Assembly (NCBI GenBank): GCA_021805305.1
Contig: JAJZFO010000193.1
Location: 1-7,990 of the forward strand
Length of the DNA: 7,990 nucleotides
Source: Actinomycetes bacterium
Lineage (GTDB): Bacteria > Actinomycetota > Acidimicrobiia > Acidimicrobiales > RAAP-2
Direction of reading: 5' to 3'
The notes under the pieces are model-generated. The model worked only from the letters and a program-made list of their open reading frames with translations. It ran no database searches and had not been told where the DNA came from. Made by a program: the position numbers and the translations under genes. This document shows positions 1-5,067 of this stretch, piece after piece (position 1 is the stretch's first letter; each line of letters begins with the position of its first letter).

Positions 1-1404
1 GGTGCCGGCCGTCTCCATGGCGGCGCCGCCGGTCGTGGGCAGATAGATGTAGCCACCGTCGCCGGGCCAGACCGCCGGTCGGCCCCAGACGCCGCCGCTG
101 AGCGCGGTCTCCGAGGGCACCGCGTCACCGTTGTACGCGCCGTGCTCGTACCCGCCGAGATTGGACATGTCGAGTGAGTAGAGCACGGCGTTCTTGCCCA
201 CGGCGAGCAGCACGTTGGGTTGCTGTGGGGTCGACATGCTCGCGGGCAACTGGACCGGGCCGCCCGAACTGAAGTCCAGGTCGTATTGGTCGAGGTAGAG
301 CGCACCGGCGGGCACGAACCAGTCGAGCGGGGTCAAGGTGCCCGAGGAGGTGCTCAGTTTGATCACGGCCTCGCTGTGGTTGGCCACGGTGTTGAATCCG
401 TCGCTCCCGGGGGGCGGCAACGTATTGGGCACCAGGCTGTTGCCGGTGATCACGTAGAGGTTGCCCTGGGAGTCTACCACCGGCGCGCCGCCGGACTGCC
501 AGATGCCCGCGCCATCGTTCCCGCTGGTCTGTGAGGCCCACAGCGTGGTGACCGAGTGAGTGGACACCGAGATGCCGACGACCCACCCGGTGTAGGTGCC
601 ACTCGGGGGAATGTAGTCGCACTGGGCGCCGAAGAGGGCGTAGACGACCCCGTTCACCAGCACCAGACCCGGGCGTTGCGTCTGGTAGTCGCCATTGAAG
701 GTCAGCGTCGGATCGTTGCTGGCGTTGCCGGCGATGAGGACGCCGCCCGCGGGCCACTGGGCCGGCGCGACGCCGGTCGTCACGTCGGCCGCCTCCAGGT
801 AGTACTGCGTCGAGGGTCCGTAGTCATGGGTCGTGCCGGCAGTGCTGTCGTAGAACATCCGGTCGGGCCCGGTGGCGCGCGCCGCCACGAAGTACGCGGT
901 GTTGGTCGCGGGGTCGATCACCGGCGTGCCCGTGATGCCCAGGTTCGCACCGACGTCGCCACAGCGGTTGACGTAGTTCGTCGTGGGGTCCGCGGCCGGC
1001 GTGGCGGCGGGAGCGTAGTTGTCGGCCCACGTGACCTGACCCGACGCGGTACTCACGCCGTAGGCGCAGTCGTTCTCGGTCACGGTGATCACCTGCCCCT
1101 GATCGACCAGGGGCTGGGCGTAGATCTTGCCCGCCTGACAGTTCGAAGGTGCCCCCGTGGTCAAGGTGGTGTCGAAGGTGGCGCCAAATCCGGCCTGAAC
1201 CGCCGACGGCGTCAGCAGGGGCTGGTCAGGGTACCAACCGGAGTTCGAATTGTCCGCCGCCATCCGCGTGGAGTCGGCCCGCGCGTCGAGCGTCGGGATG
1301 ACCAGGAAACCGACCAGAACAACGCCCCCTAGCGCGGCGCGAGTCCACGCGGCGCCCCGTACAACGGGTCGCCCCACACTTCGCCCGCGGCGCGTCGACC
1401 TCAC
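1..1404 (-). CDS. Secreted PQQ-like beta-propeller protein, C-terminus beyond window
   Basis: The reading frame is open over 468 codons and still open at the left edge, so the C-terminus is missing. The first GTG after an in-frame TAA is at 1404; a second GTG at 1377 is an equally good start, and neither has a strong ribosome site. The N-terminus is a typical export signal: an Arg-rich n-region, a hydrophobic stretch LGGVVLVGFLVIP (about residues 25-37), and an ARA-D cleavage site near residue 43. The mature part has propeller-like blades: IYAQPLVDQGQVITVTEND (94-112), ITGTPVIDPATNTAYFVA (157-174), GGAPVVDSQGNLYVITGN (305-322) and PNVLLAVGKNAVLYSLD (396-412). These match the PQQ/quinoprotein-like repeat in which each blade ends in a short V-x-x-L-D or similar turn. 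Four cysteines (89, 113, 148, 262) could form disulfides outside the membrane. I see no catalytic motif, so an enzymatic or a structural/binding role are both possible. Fold and export are well supported; function is unknown. Confidence 0.8.
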   Translation of the reverse strand, partial: MRSTRRGRSVGRPVVRGAAWTRAALGGVVLVGFLVIPTLDARADSTRMAADNSNSGWYPDQPLLTPSAVQAGFGATFDTTLTTGAPSNCQAGKIYAQPLVDQGQVITVTENDCAYGVSTASGQVTWADNYAPAATPAADPTTNYVNRCGDVGANLGITGTPVIDPATNTAYFVAARATGPDRMFYDSTAGTTHDYGPSTQYYLEAADVTTGVAPAQWPAGGVLIAGNASNDPTLTFNGDYQTQRPGLVLVNGVVYALFGAQCDYIPPSGTYTGWVVGISVSTHSVTTLWASQTSGNDGAGIWQSGGAPVVDSQGNLYVITGNSLVPNTLPPPGSDGFNTVANHSEAVIKLSTSSGTLTPLDWFVPAGALYLDQYDLDFSSGGPVQLPASMSTPQQPNVLLAVGKNAVLYSLDMSNLGGYEHGAYNGDAVPSETALSGGVWGRPAVWPGDGGYIYLPTTGGAAMETAGT

Positions 1405-1515
1405 GACCCCGGATTCTTACACCGGTGCGAGTCGACAATGCTGAAGAAACCTACAGGTTGGTCACCGAGTTGGTCACCGGGCCCGTCGACCGCGGACGTC
1501 GACCAGGTACGAGAC
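1405..1515. other. Intergenic gap with short tandem repeat and weak hairpin
   Basis: This 111-base gap lies between the end of the glycosyltransferase and the start of the propeller gene, both on the minus strand. It holds an 11-base direct repeat GTTGGTCACCG at 1457-1467 and 1469-1479 (12-base period). It also has two GTCGAC hexamers (1485-1490 and 1498-1503) that could pair as a 6-bp hairpin. No T-tract follows on the minus strand, so this is at best a weak terminator. I see no convincing promoter. Confidence 0.35.
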
Positions 1516-2733
1516 TCAACAGCGCACGAGGCCCGAGGTGATCATCCGGTCCACCAAGGTGTCCAACGACCGCGCGGCTGATCGCCACGTGTAGCGCCGC
1601 GCGAGCAGCACCGCGGAATTCGAGAGGGAGCTGTCGGCGTTGGCGGCGACGACCTCTTCCACCGCGTCCGCCCAGACGTCGGCGTCGCGCGGTCCGATCA
1701 ACAGCCCGTTGACGCCGGGCTCGATCAAGGTCAACAACCCCCCGACCGCGCTCGCCACCACCGGCGTGCCACAGGCCGAGGACTCCAGGGCGACGAGGCC
1801 GAAACTCTCCGAGCGCGAGGGTACCAGGGTCACGTCGGCGGCGCGCATCCACGTGGAGAGCAGTTGATGGCCCTGGGGAGCCACGAAGCTCACGTGCTCG
1901 ATCACCCCCGCCTCGTCCACGCGCCGGTGCAGCGCGGCCAGGGTCGCTCGACCTTCGGGCCCCGAGGGGCCCCCGACGATGGCCAGACTCGCGTCGCGCC
2001 CCCGTCGGCGCAGCGTGATGAGCGTCTCGAGGGCCAGATCGACCCCCTTGAGGGCCTGGAGTCGCCCCACGAAGAGCAGCATCGTGTCGTTCTCGTCGCG
2101 CCCGAGCGCCTGACGAGCGGCGCGCTGATCGCCCGGTGCGAAGAAGGCGTGTTGCACACCCAGGGGCACGACGTGCACGCGCGCGGAATCGGCGTTGTAG
2201 TAGTCGACGAACTGCGCGGCTTCGACGTCGCAACTCGCCAGCACGGCGTCGGCGCAGGCGAAGATCGCGGCCTCTTGATGGGCCCGGTCCTCGGACTCGC
2301 CCTCGAAGTGGTCGGCCTTCACCCGTTCCAAGGTGTGGAAGGTCATGATGAGCGGCAGGTCCAACTCGTGCTTGAGGCGATGTCCCGCCAGACCGCTCAG
2401 CCAGTAATTGGCGTGCAGGGCGTCGGGCGATCCGTGGCGCGCGAAGTGTCGCGCCACCTCGTCGGTGAAGTCCTTGACGTGGTCTTCTTGTTCGCGTCGT
2501 TCCAACGTCCGGGGCGGACCCGCCGTCACGTGGTGGACCCGAAAGCCGGGCTCGACCAGTTGCGTCGCGGGCAGCGTCGACGCATCGCGACGGGTGAAGA
2601 CGTCCACTTCGTGTCCTTGACGCGCCACGGCGCTCGCCAGTTCTCGCACGTAGACGTTCATGCCTCCCCCGTCACCCGTGCCGGGTTGGGCCAGGGGCGA
2701 CGTGTGATAGGAGATGACGGCGAGTCGGGCCAC
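1516..2733 (-). CDS. GT4 glycosyltransferase, MshA-like (mycothiol biosynthesis type)
   Basis: This is a 405-residue GT-B glycosyltransferase with a GTG start; the motif-rich N-terminus begins at residue 1, so a later start is unlikely. The N-terminal segment VISYHTSPLAQPGTGDGGGM (6-25) is the hallmark of MshA, which joins GlcNAc from UDP-GlcNAc to 1L-myo-inositol-1-phosphate in the first step of mycothiol synthesis. Other matching blocks are LHANYWLSG (107-115), FVGRLQALKG (221-230, with the phosphate-binding Arg224 and Lys229) and the EX7E motif E309-SFGLVAL-E317 followed by CGTPVVASAVGG. Length is slightly below the usual 420-480 residues because the tail is short. It acts in the cytoplasm or at the inner membrane face. 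It begins 32 bases after the sodX-like stop and probably shares its transcript; the only upstream purine stretch is a weak GGTAGG. Family membership is firm. The mycothiol role is an inference, because GT4 enzymes with the same N-terminal block can use other acceptors and no other msh gene is visible. Confidence 0.85.
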   Translation of the reverse strand: MARLAVISYHTSPLAQPGTGDGGGMNVYVRELASAVARQGHEVDVFTRRDASTLPATQLVEPGFRVHHVTAGPPRTLERREQEDHVKDFTDEVARHFARHGSPDALHANYWLSGLAGHRLKHELDLPLIMTFHTLERVKADHFEGESEDRAHQEAAIFACADAVLASCDVEAAQFVDYYNADSARVHVVPLGVQHAFFAPGDQRAARQALGRDENDTMLLFVGRLQALKGVDLALETLITLRRRGRDASLAIVGGPSGPEGRATLAALHRRVDEAGVIEHVSFVAPQGHQLLSTWMRAADVTLVPSRSESFGLVALESSACGTPVVASAVGGLLTLIEPGVNGLLIGPRDADVWADAVEEVVAANADSSLSNSAVLLARRYTWRSAARSLDTLVDRMITSGLVRC

Positions 2734-2765
2734 GCGACGAGCCTACCGGTCGATTCCCGATACAA

Positions 2766-3110
2766 CTACTCAGGATTCACGCCCCGGCGAGCGCCCCAGA
2801 CCAGATACCTCACCCGGCGGCGGTGCACCAGGCCGAAGACGCGCGAATCAGTGCTCGCGGCCTCGTTGTCGCCGCGCACGTCGAGCCACGCCCCCTGGCG
2901 CGCCACACATCGTTTGAGGAGCCAGCGCGACGAGTCGCGAGGGTCGCGCAGCACCACCACGTCGCCCGCACGGACCCGACGCCACTTGCGCGTGACGGTC
3001 ACGAGCTCACCGGGTACGTAGGCCGGCACCATGGAGTGACCCTCGACCTTGATGCGACGCACCAGGAGACGCAACAGCCGAGCCACGCAAGTGAACGCTA
3101 GACGACGCAT
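2766..3110 (-). CDS. sodX: S26-family peptidase, probable Ni-SOD maturation protease (SodX type)
   Basis: This 114-residue protein carries the compact S26 signal-peptidase core: VEGHSM with nucleophile Ser26, VPGELVTV, RAGDVVVLRDP (47-57), LLKR with general base Lys66, and the closing GDNEAASTDSRVFG box (80-93). Residues 4-17 are only modestly hydrophobic, so it is probably peripheral or weakly anchored. SodX-type peptidases remove the N-terminal propeptide of nickel superoxide dismutase so that His1 can bind nickel. The divergent neighbour is sodN, separated by 60 bases, and this context decides the assignment over a general signal peptidase, which would normally be larger. I chose ATG at 3110. 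A TTG at 3134 would add eight residues (MCCGQVSQ) that are unlike the family. No strong ribosome site precedes either start. The glycosyltransferase follows 32 bases after the stop. Confidence 0.85.
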   Translation of the reverse strand: MRRLAFTCVARLLRLLVRRIKVEGHSMVPAYVPGELVTVTRKWRRVRAGDVVVLRDPRDSSRWLLKRCVARQGAWLDVRGDNEAASTDSRVFGLVHRRRVRYLVWGARRGVNPE

Positions 3111-3170
3111 CTGGCTAACCTGACCACAACACAATTGGTCGCTACGACCCCGTCATCGAAAGGTGAAGCC
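3111..3170. promoter_or_regulatory. Divergent sodX/sodN control region with inverted repeats
   Basis: These 60 bases must hold the starts of both transcripts unless promoters lie inside the genes. Two nested inverted repeats are visible: GACCA (3122-3126) with TGGTC (3136-3140), and the perfect GGTCG-CTA-CGACC at 3137-3149. Either could be a repressor site. Neither looks like the TTGCAA-type half-site known for the nickel regulator Nur. A TANNNT hexamer TAACCT (3116-3121) is a possible -10 box for sodN, with no clear -35. The sodN ribosome site is AAAGGTG, ending 5 bases before its ATG. Confidence 0.4.
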
Positions 3171-3587
3171 ATGACGCTTCTTTCCCGCATCAACCAACTG
3201 CTGGACTCCGCGGGTCCGGCGCTCGTCGTCTCGGCGCACTGCGACTTGCCCTGTGGTGTCTACGACCCGGCCCAGGCTCGCATCGAGGCCCAATCGGTCA
3301 AGGCGTGCATGGAGAAGTACAACGCCTCTGACGACGGCGACTTCAAGGTACGCGCGACCATGATCAAAGAGGAGCGCAGCGAACTCGTCAAGCACCACCT
3401 GTGGGTGCTGTGGACGGACTACTTCAAGCCCGCCCACCTCGAGGCACACCCCGAGCTGCACGACCTCTTCTGGTCGGCGACCAAGACCGCGGGCGAGGCC
3501 AAGAAGACCAACGACGTCGCGGTGGGCGACAAGTTGCTCAGCGAGATCGACGCCATCGCCGAGATCTTCTGGGCCACCAAGAAGTAA
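3171..3587 (+). CDS. sodN: Nickel superoxide dismutase precursor
   Basis: SodN converts superoxide to oxygen and hydrogen peroxide in the cytoplasm. The precursor has 138 residues. The nickel hook HCDLPCGVYDP occupies residues 23-33, giving mature His1, Cys2, Cys6 and Tyr9, the residues known to bind nickel or line its site. Cleavage after VSA (residue 22) would give a mature chain of 116 residues, close to the 117 of Streptomyces Ni-SOD, from which I also recognise ARIEAQSVKA, LVKHHLWVLWTDYFKP and the end IFWATKK. The propeptide is 22 residues, longer than the 14 I recall for Streptomyces. ATG at 3171 has AAAGGTG just upstream; a TTG at 3135 in frame is rejected because it precedes the ribosome site. 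The maturation peptidase gene is divergent and adjacent. A strong stem-loop follows the stop. Expression in this family is often nickel-controlled, but no Nur site is evident here. Confidence 0.97.
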   Translation: MTLLSRINQLLDSAGPALVVSAHCDLPCGVYDPAQARIEAQSVKACMEKYNASDDGDFKVRATMIKEERSELVKHHLWVLWTDYFKPAHLEAHPELHDLFWSATKTAGEAKKTNDVAVGDKLLSEIDAIAEIFWATKK

Positions 3588-3611
3588 GTCACTCTCGCGC
3601 CGCGAGGTGCC

Positions 3612-3643
3612 AGGACCCCGGTGACCACGGTCGCCGGGGTCCT
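3612..3643 (+). terminator. Stem-loop terminator of sodN
   Basis: A perfect 10-bp stem AGGACCCCGG/CCGGGGTCCT encloses a 12-base loop in which GACC and GGTC can pair further. It begins 25 bases after the sodN stop. The following TCCTTCCTCGTT is only moderately T-rich, so release may need Rho or may be inefficient, but the position and stem strength support a transcription end. Confidence 0.75.
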
Positions 3644-3782
3644 TCCTCGTTGGTGGGTGCCACGCACCTCTTCGCGAGGCACTTCTTAGGGCATTCTTGA
3701 CGAACTTTGCCATTTTCTTCAGCCCGGCCACACGAACTCTTAAAGTACGGCGCATTAGATGGTGTTGAGGAGGAGAGTCGGA
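3644..3782 (+). promoter_or_regulatory. AT-richer upstream region of the miniprotein gene
   Basis: This stretch is visibly richer in A and T than its surroundings. It holds TTGACG at 3697-3702 and a TANNNT hexamer TAAAGT at 3741-3746, but they are 38 bases apart and do not form one promoter. TTCAGC at 3718-3723 lies 17 bases before TAAAGT and is a weak alternative -35. A strong purine tract GAGGAGGAG at 3767-3775 is the only good ribosome site before the next gene and is placed for the GTG at 3783. A promoter here is likely, but its exact elements are uncertain. Confidence 0.35.
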
Positions 3783-3812
3783 GTGAGCCTCACACCCGAC
3801 GAACGCCTATGA
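3783..3812 (+). CDS. Possible 9-residue leader peptide coupled to next gene
   Basis: GTG at 3783 opens a 9-codon frame, MSLTPDERL, and stops at a TGA that overlaps the ATG of the next gene as ATGA. The GGAGG core (3769-3773) lies 9 bases before this GTG but 35 bases before the ATG at 3809, which has no ribosome site of its own. This geometry suggests that ribosomes load at the leader and restart at the overlap. The peptide has no run of one amino acid that would suggest attenuation. It is a short frame and could be fortuitous. Confidence 0.4.
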   Translation: MSLTPDERL

Positions 3813-3997
3813 GCATCTACTTCGTGAACATCCCCATCATCGTCGTCGGCCTCGCCATCGTGCTATCCCCCCTGATGCGCAAGTGGCGACGTCGAGAGCA
3901 CGCGAGACAGGCGACCCACGGCGACGCGCGAGACGCGCATTCGAGGTTCGACGCGCGCCGCGACGAGAAGGTCGACGACCTTCACTACGTCGGTTGA
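3809..3997 (+). CDS. Small single-pass membrane protein, 62 residues
   Basis: I do not recognise the family. Residues 3-22 (IYFVNIPIIVVGLAIVLSPL) form one clear transmembrane helix. It is followed at once by MRKWRRREHAR, which by the positive-inside rule places the C-terminus in the cytoplasm. The remaining tail is highly charged, with several Arg-Asp alternations (GDARDAHSRFDARRDEKVDD), and is probably a disordered or helical cytoplasmic segment. No cysteine or catalytic motif is present. ATG at 3809 begins exactly where the hydrophobic segment starts; upstream in-frame codons run back to a TTG at 3707 and read as non-membrane sequence without a ribosome site at the right place. It likely depends on the leader ORF for translation. 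It lies after the sodN terminator and is probably a separate unit, convergent with the zinc-finger gene. Confidence 0.6.
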   Translation: MSIYFVNIPIIVVGLAIVLSPLMRKWRRREHARQATHGDARDAHSRFDARRDEKVDDLHYVG

Positions 3998-4003
3998 GGA
4001 GTC

Positions 4004-4048
4004 CGCCCCGAGGGGCGCGCGGTGAGCCAATTCCCCTCAGCAATGGGG
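4004..4048. terminator. Weak stem-loops in convergent gap
   Basis: The 63-base gap between two convergent genes holds CGCCC-CGAG-GGGCG (4004-4017) and CCCC (4033-4036) with GGGG (4045-4048). Neither is followed by a T-tract on either strand. The location fits a shared transcription end, but the sequence support is modest. Confidence 0.3.
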
Positions 4049-4060
4049 CAGCGCGACGGA

Positions 4061-4249
4061 CTACGCGAGCTCGGGGTGCGAGCGACAGTTCGCCCGCAGC
4101 GGCGACGCCACCAGATCGGCGCCGTCCAGGGGCGCGCCACAGACCTGACAGGTGCGATACGTGCCCACGCGTAGCCGCTCCAAGGCTCGGTCCACCTGAT
4201 TGAGCGTGGCCTCAATGCTTTCTACGGTGTCGTTGTCGAGCTCGTGCAT
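4061..4249 (-). CDS. Small TraR/DksA-type zinc-finger protein
   Basis: The product has 62 residues: a short predicted helix (about 6-27, DNDTVESIEATLNQVDRALERL), then VGTYRTCQVCGAPLDGADL and a final C55-RSH. The GTY-x-x-C-x-x-C-G-x-P block is diagnostic of the DksA/TraR C-terminal zinc finger. The metal site here would be Cys34, Cys37, Cys55 and His58, with His in place of the usual fourth Cys. The long coiled coil of true DksA, which enters the RNA polymerase secondary channel, is absent, so a (p)ppGpp-cofactor role cannot be assumed. ATG at 4249 is preferred because the family-like sequence begins there; an in-frame GTG at 4333 would add 28 low-complexity residues. There is no good ribosome site, but TAGTGT (TANNNT) lies 7 bases upstream of the ATG, so a leaderless mRNA is possible. 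It is divergent from the 85-residue gene. Confidence 0.75.
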   Translation of the reverse strand: MHELDNDTVESIEATLNQVDRALERLRVGTYRTCQVCGAPLDGADLVASPLRANCRSHPELA

Positions 4250-4346
4250 CGGGGCAACACTAGCCCCCGCCGAGTCGCCGCGGTGCCCGACGTCCTGCCT
4301 CGAGGCCGCGCCGCGCCCGTCTCGGTTCAGCACCGGCTAAGGAGCG

Positions 4347-4375
4347 GCGGCGTCGCGACGCCGTCGCGACGCCGC
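4347..4375. repeat. 29-bp perfect palindrome in divergent intergenic region
   Basis: The arms GCGGCGTCGCGACG (4347-4360) and CGTCGCGACGCCGC (4362-4375) are exact reverse complements around a single C. The same sequence can be read as an 11-base unit CGTCGCGACGC repeated in tandem (4351-4361, 4362-4372), and each unit contains the palindrome GTCGCGAC. No T-tract follows on either strand. It lies between divergent genes rather than after one, so it does not look like a terminator. Confidence 0.7.
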
Positions 4376-4390
4376 AAATACCCGCTTTCC

Positions 4391-4419
4391 TTGGCGACCG
4401 GCAATATGGTGGAGATAGT
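4391..4419 (+). promoter_or_regulatory. Candidate promoter of the 85-residue gene
   Basis: TTGGCG (4391-4396) and GATAGT (4414-4419) are spaced by 17 bases. Each matches its sigma-70-type hexamer at four of six positions. They sit about 75 bases before the gene start and just downstream of the 29-bp palindrome. The match is modest for GC-rich DNA. Confidence 0.35.
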
Positions 4420-4449
4420 CGGTGATGCGATGACGCCGTCGCGGTCCCG

Positions 4450-4478
4450 ACGGGTCGATGACCCTGAACGGGTCAACC
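4450..4478 (+). promoter_or_regulatory. GGGTC/GACCC repeat cluster, possible operator
   Basis: GGGTC-GAT-GACCC (4452-4464) is a perfect 13-bp inverted repeat, and the half-site recurs as ACGGGTC at 4450-4456 and 4468-4474 (18-base period, nearly two helical turns). It lies in the presumed 5' leader between the candidate promoter and the ribosome site, where a bound protein or an RNA hairpin could affect expression. Confidence 0.35.
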
Positions 4479-4495
4479 CACGAAGGGAGAGGGTG

Positions 4496-4753
4496 ATGTT
4501 GATCAACAAGATTGGCGTCGAGACCGACGACGAGGTGACTCCACTCGACAGTCGACGCGAACCGGCAGACCCCCGCAACCGCGAGACCACGACGATGCTG
4601 CTCCAGGTGGCCTTGAGCGCCGTGAAACGCTCGGAATTGCTCGGTCCCGCGGTCGACGCCGTGGCGACGCCCGTGGCAACCTTGACGCCCGCGGCGTCGA
4701 GCCCCCCACCACAGGTCACGACCGCGGGTGACTCACGCACCGACGCCGCGTGA
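4496..4753 (+). CDS. Hypothetical protein, 85 residues
   Basis: I do not recognise this protein. It begins MLINKIGVETDDEV, has an acidic/charged segment to about residue 33 and a helix-prone middle (MLLQVALSAVKRSELLGPAVDAV, about 34-56). It ends in a Pro/Ala/Thr-rich tail that is probably disordered. There is no cysteine, no signal peptide and no clear membrane helix. The start is supported by AAGGGAGAG at 4483-4491, well spaced before ATG 4496; a GTG one codon earlier is an equivalent choice. The evidence for a real gene is this ribosome site and the upstream promoter-like and repeat elements. Convergent with the Cys-rich protein gene, it is probably monocistronic. Confidence 0.5.
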   Translation: MLINKIGVETDDEVTPLDSRREPADPRNRETTTMLLQVALSAVKRSELLGPAVDAVATPVATLTPAASSPPPQVTTAGDSRTDAA

Positions 4754-4841
4754 ACCGTCACCGCATGCCGCGGTCGCGGCGCTGAACCGATTGCGCGACG
4801 ACGACGTCGCAACGAGCGCTCGGCACGGAGTGCCGCGCTGA
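4754..4841. terminator. Two imperfect stem-loops between convergent genes
   Basis: TTGC-gc-GACG (4791-4800) can pair with CGTCGCAA (4805-4812) around ACGA. AGCG-ct-CGGCAC (4815-4826) can pair with GTGCCGCGCT (4830-4839) around GGA. Each has a 2-base bulge and no T-tract. The convergent location makes a bidirectional end plausible, but support is limited. Confidence 0.35.
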
Positions 4842-5015
4842 TCAGCGCCCGCGAAGGCGCGCGAAGAAGCCCTCCTTGGGCGTCGCCGCCGAGGGGGTCG
4901 ACGCGCAAGTGCATCGCTGGTTCTTGGGGACGCCCGCGAGCGCCTGTTCGATGTGGTTCCCACAACCGCGCCACGTGGCCTTGCCACACTTCTTGCACGT
5001 TGCTCTACTGCACAT
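4842..5015 (-). CDS. Small Cys-rich protein, last gene of the sulfur-stress operon
   Basis: This 57-residue protein begins MCSRATCKKCGKATWRGCGN, with Cys at 2, 7, 10, 18, 35 and 37 and His21. The CKKCGKATWRGCG block resembles a small actinobacterial protein family of undefined role that I recall by pattern only. The C-x2-C pair with a later C-x-C (RCTC) and His suggests zinc or iron binding or a redox/sulfane-sulfur site, with a Pro/Thr/Ser linker and a basic tail FFARLRGR. ATG at 5015 has AAAGAGGAA about 8 bases upstream, so longer in-frame versions reaching into the reductase gene are rejected. It starts 52 bases after the reductase stop on the same strand and probably shares the transcript from the repressor promoter. 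A role in sulfur transfer or metal sensing is inference from context. Confidence 0.7.
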   Translation of the reverse strand: MCSRATCKKCGKATWRGCGNHIEQALAGVPKNQRCTCASTPSAATPKEGFFARLRGR

Positions 5016-5067
5016 TATTGATTCCTCTTTCTTCTCTTCATTGACCGATTGATACCCGGATACGACC

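Noticed and set aside
556..1332. Plus-strand open frame of 258 codons, and the minus-strand frame at 125-757
   Set aside because: Both overlap the secreted propeller gene, whose minus-strand frame has a signal peptide and repeated blades. The shadows are rich in Arg, Gly and Val without motifs.
1864..3021. Long plus-strand open frame of 385 codons
   Set aside because: It lies opposite the glycosyltransferase and sodX, both with clear family motifs. The product is a shadow of GC-rich codons with no recognisable domain.
3135..3170. TTG start adding 12 residues to SodN
   Set aside because: The ribosome site AAAGGTG lies downstream of this TTG and is correctly placed for ATG 3171.
4250..4333. 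GTG start adding 28 residues to the zinc-finger protein
   Set aside because: The added residues are low-complexity and unlike the family, and no ribosome site precedes the GTG.
4347..4375. Palindrome as a Rho-independent terminator
   Set aside because: It sits between divergent genes and has no T-tract on either strand.
4327..4998. Minus-strand open frame of 223 codons across the 85-residue gene
   Set aside because: It overlaps the Cys-rich gene in another frame, crosses intergenic repeats and has low-complexity Arg/Ser sequence.
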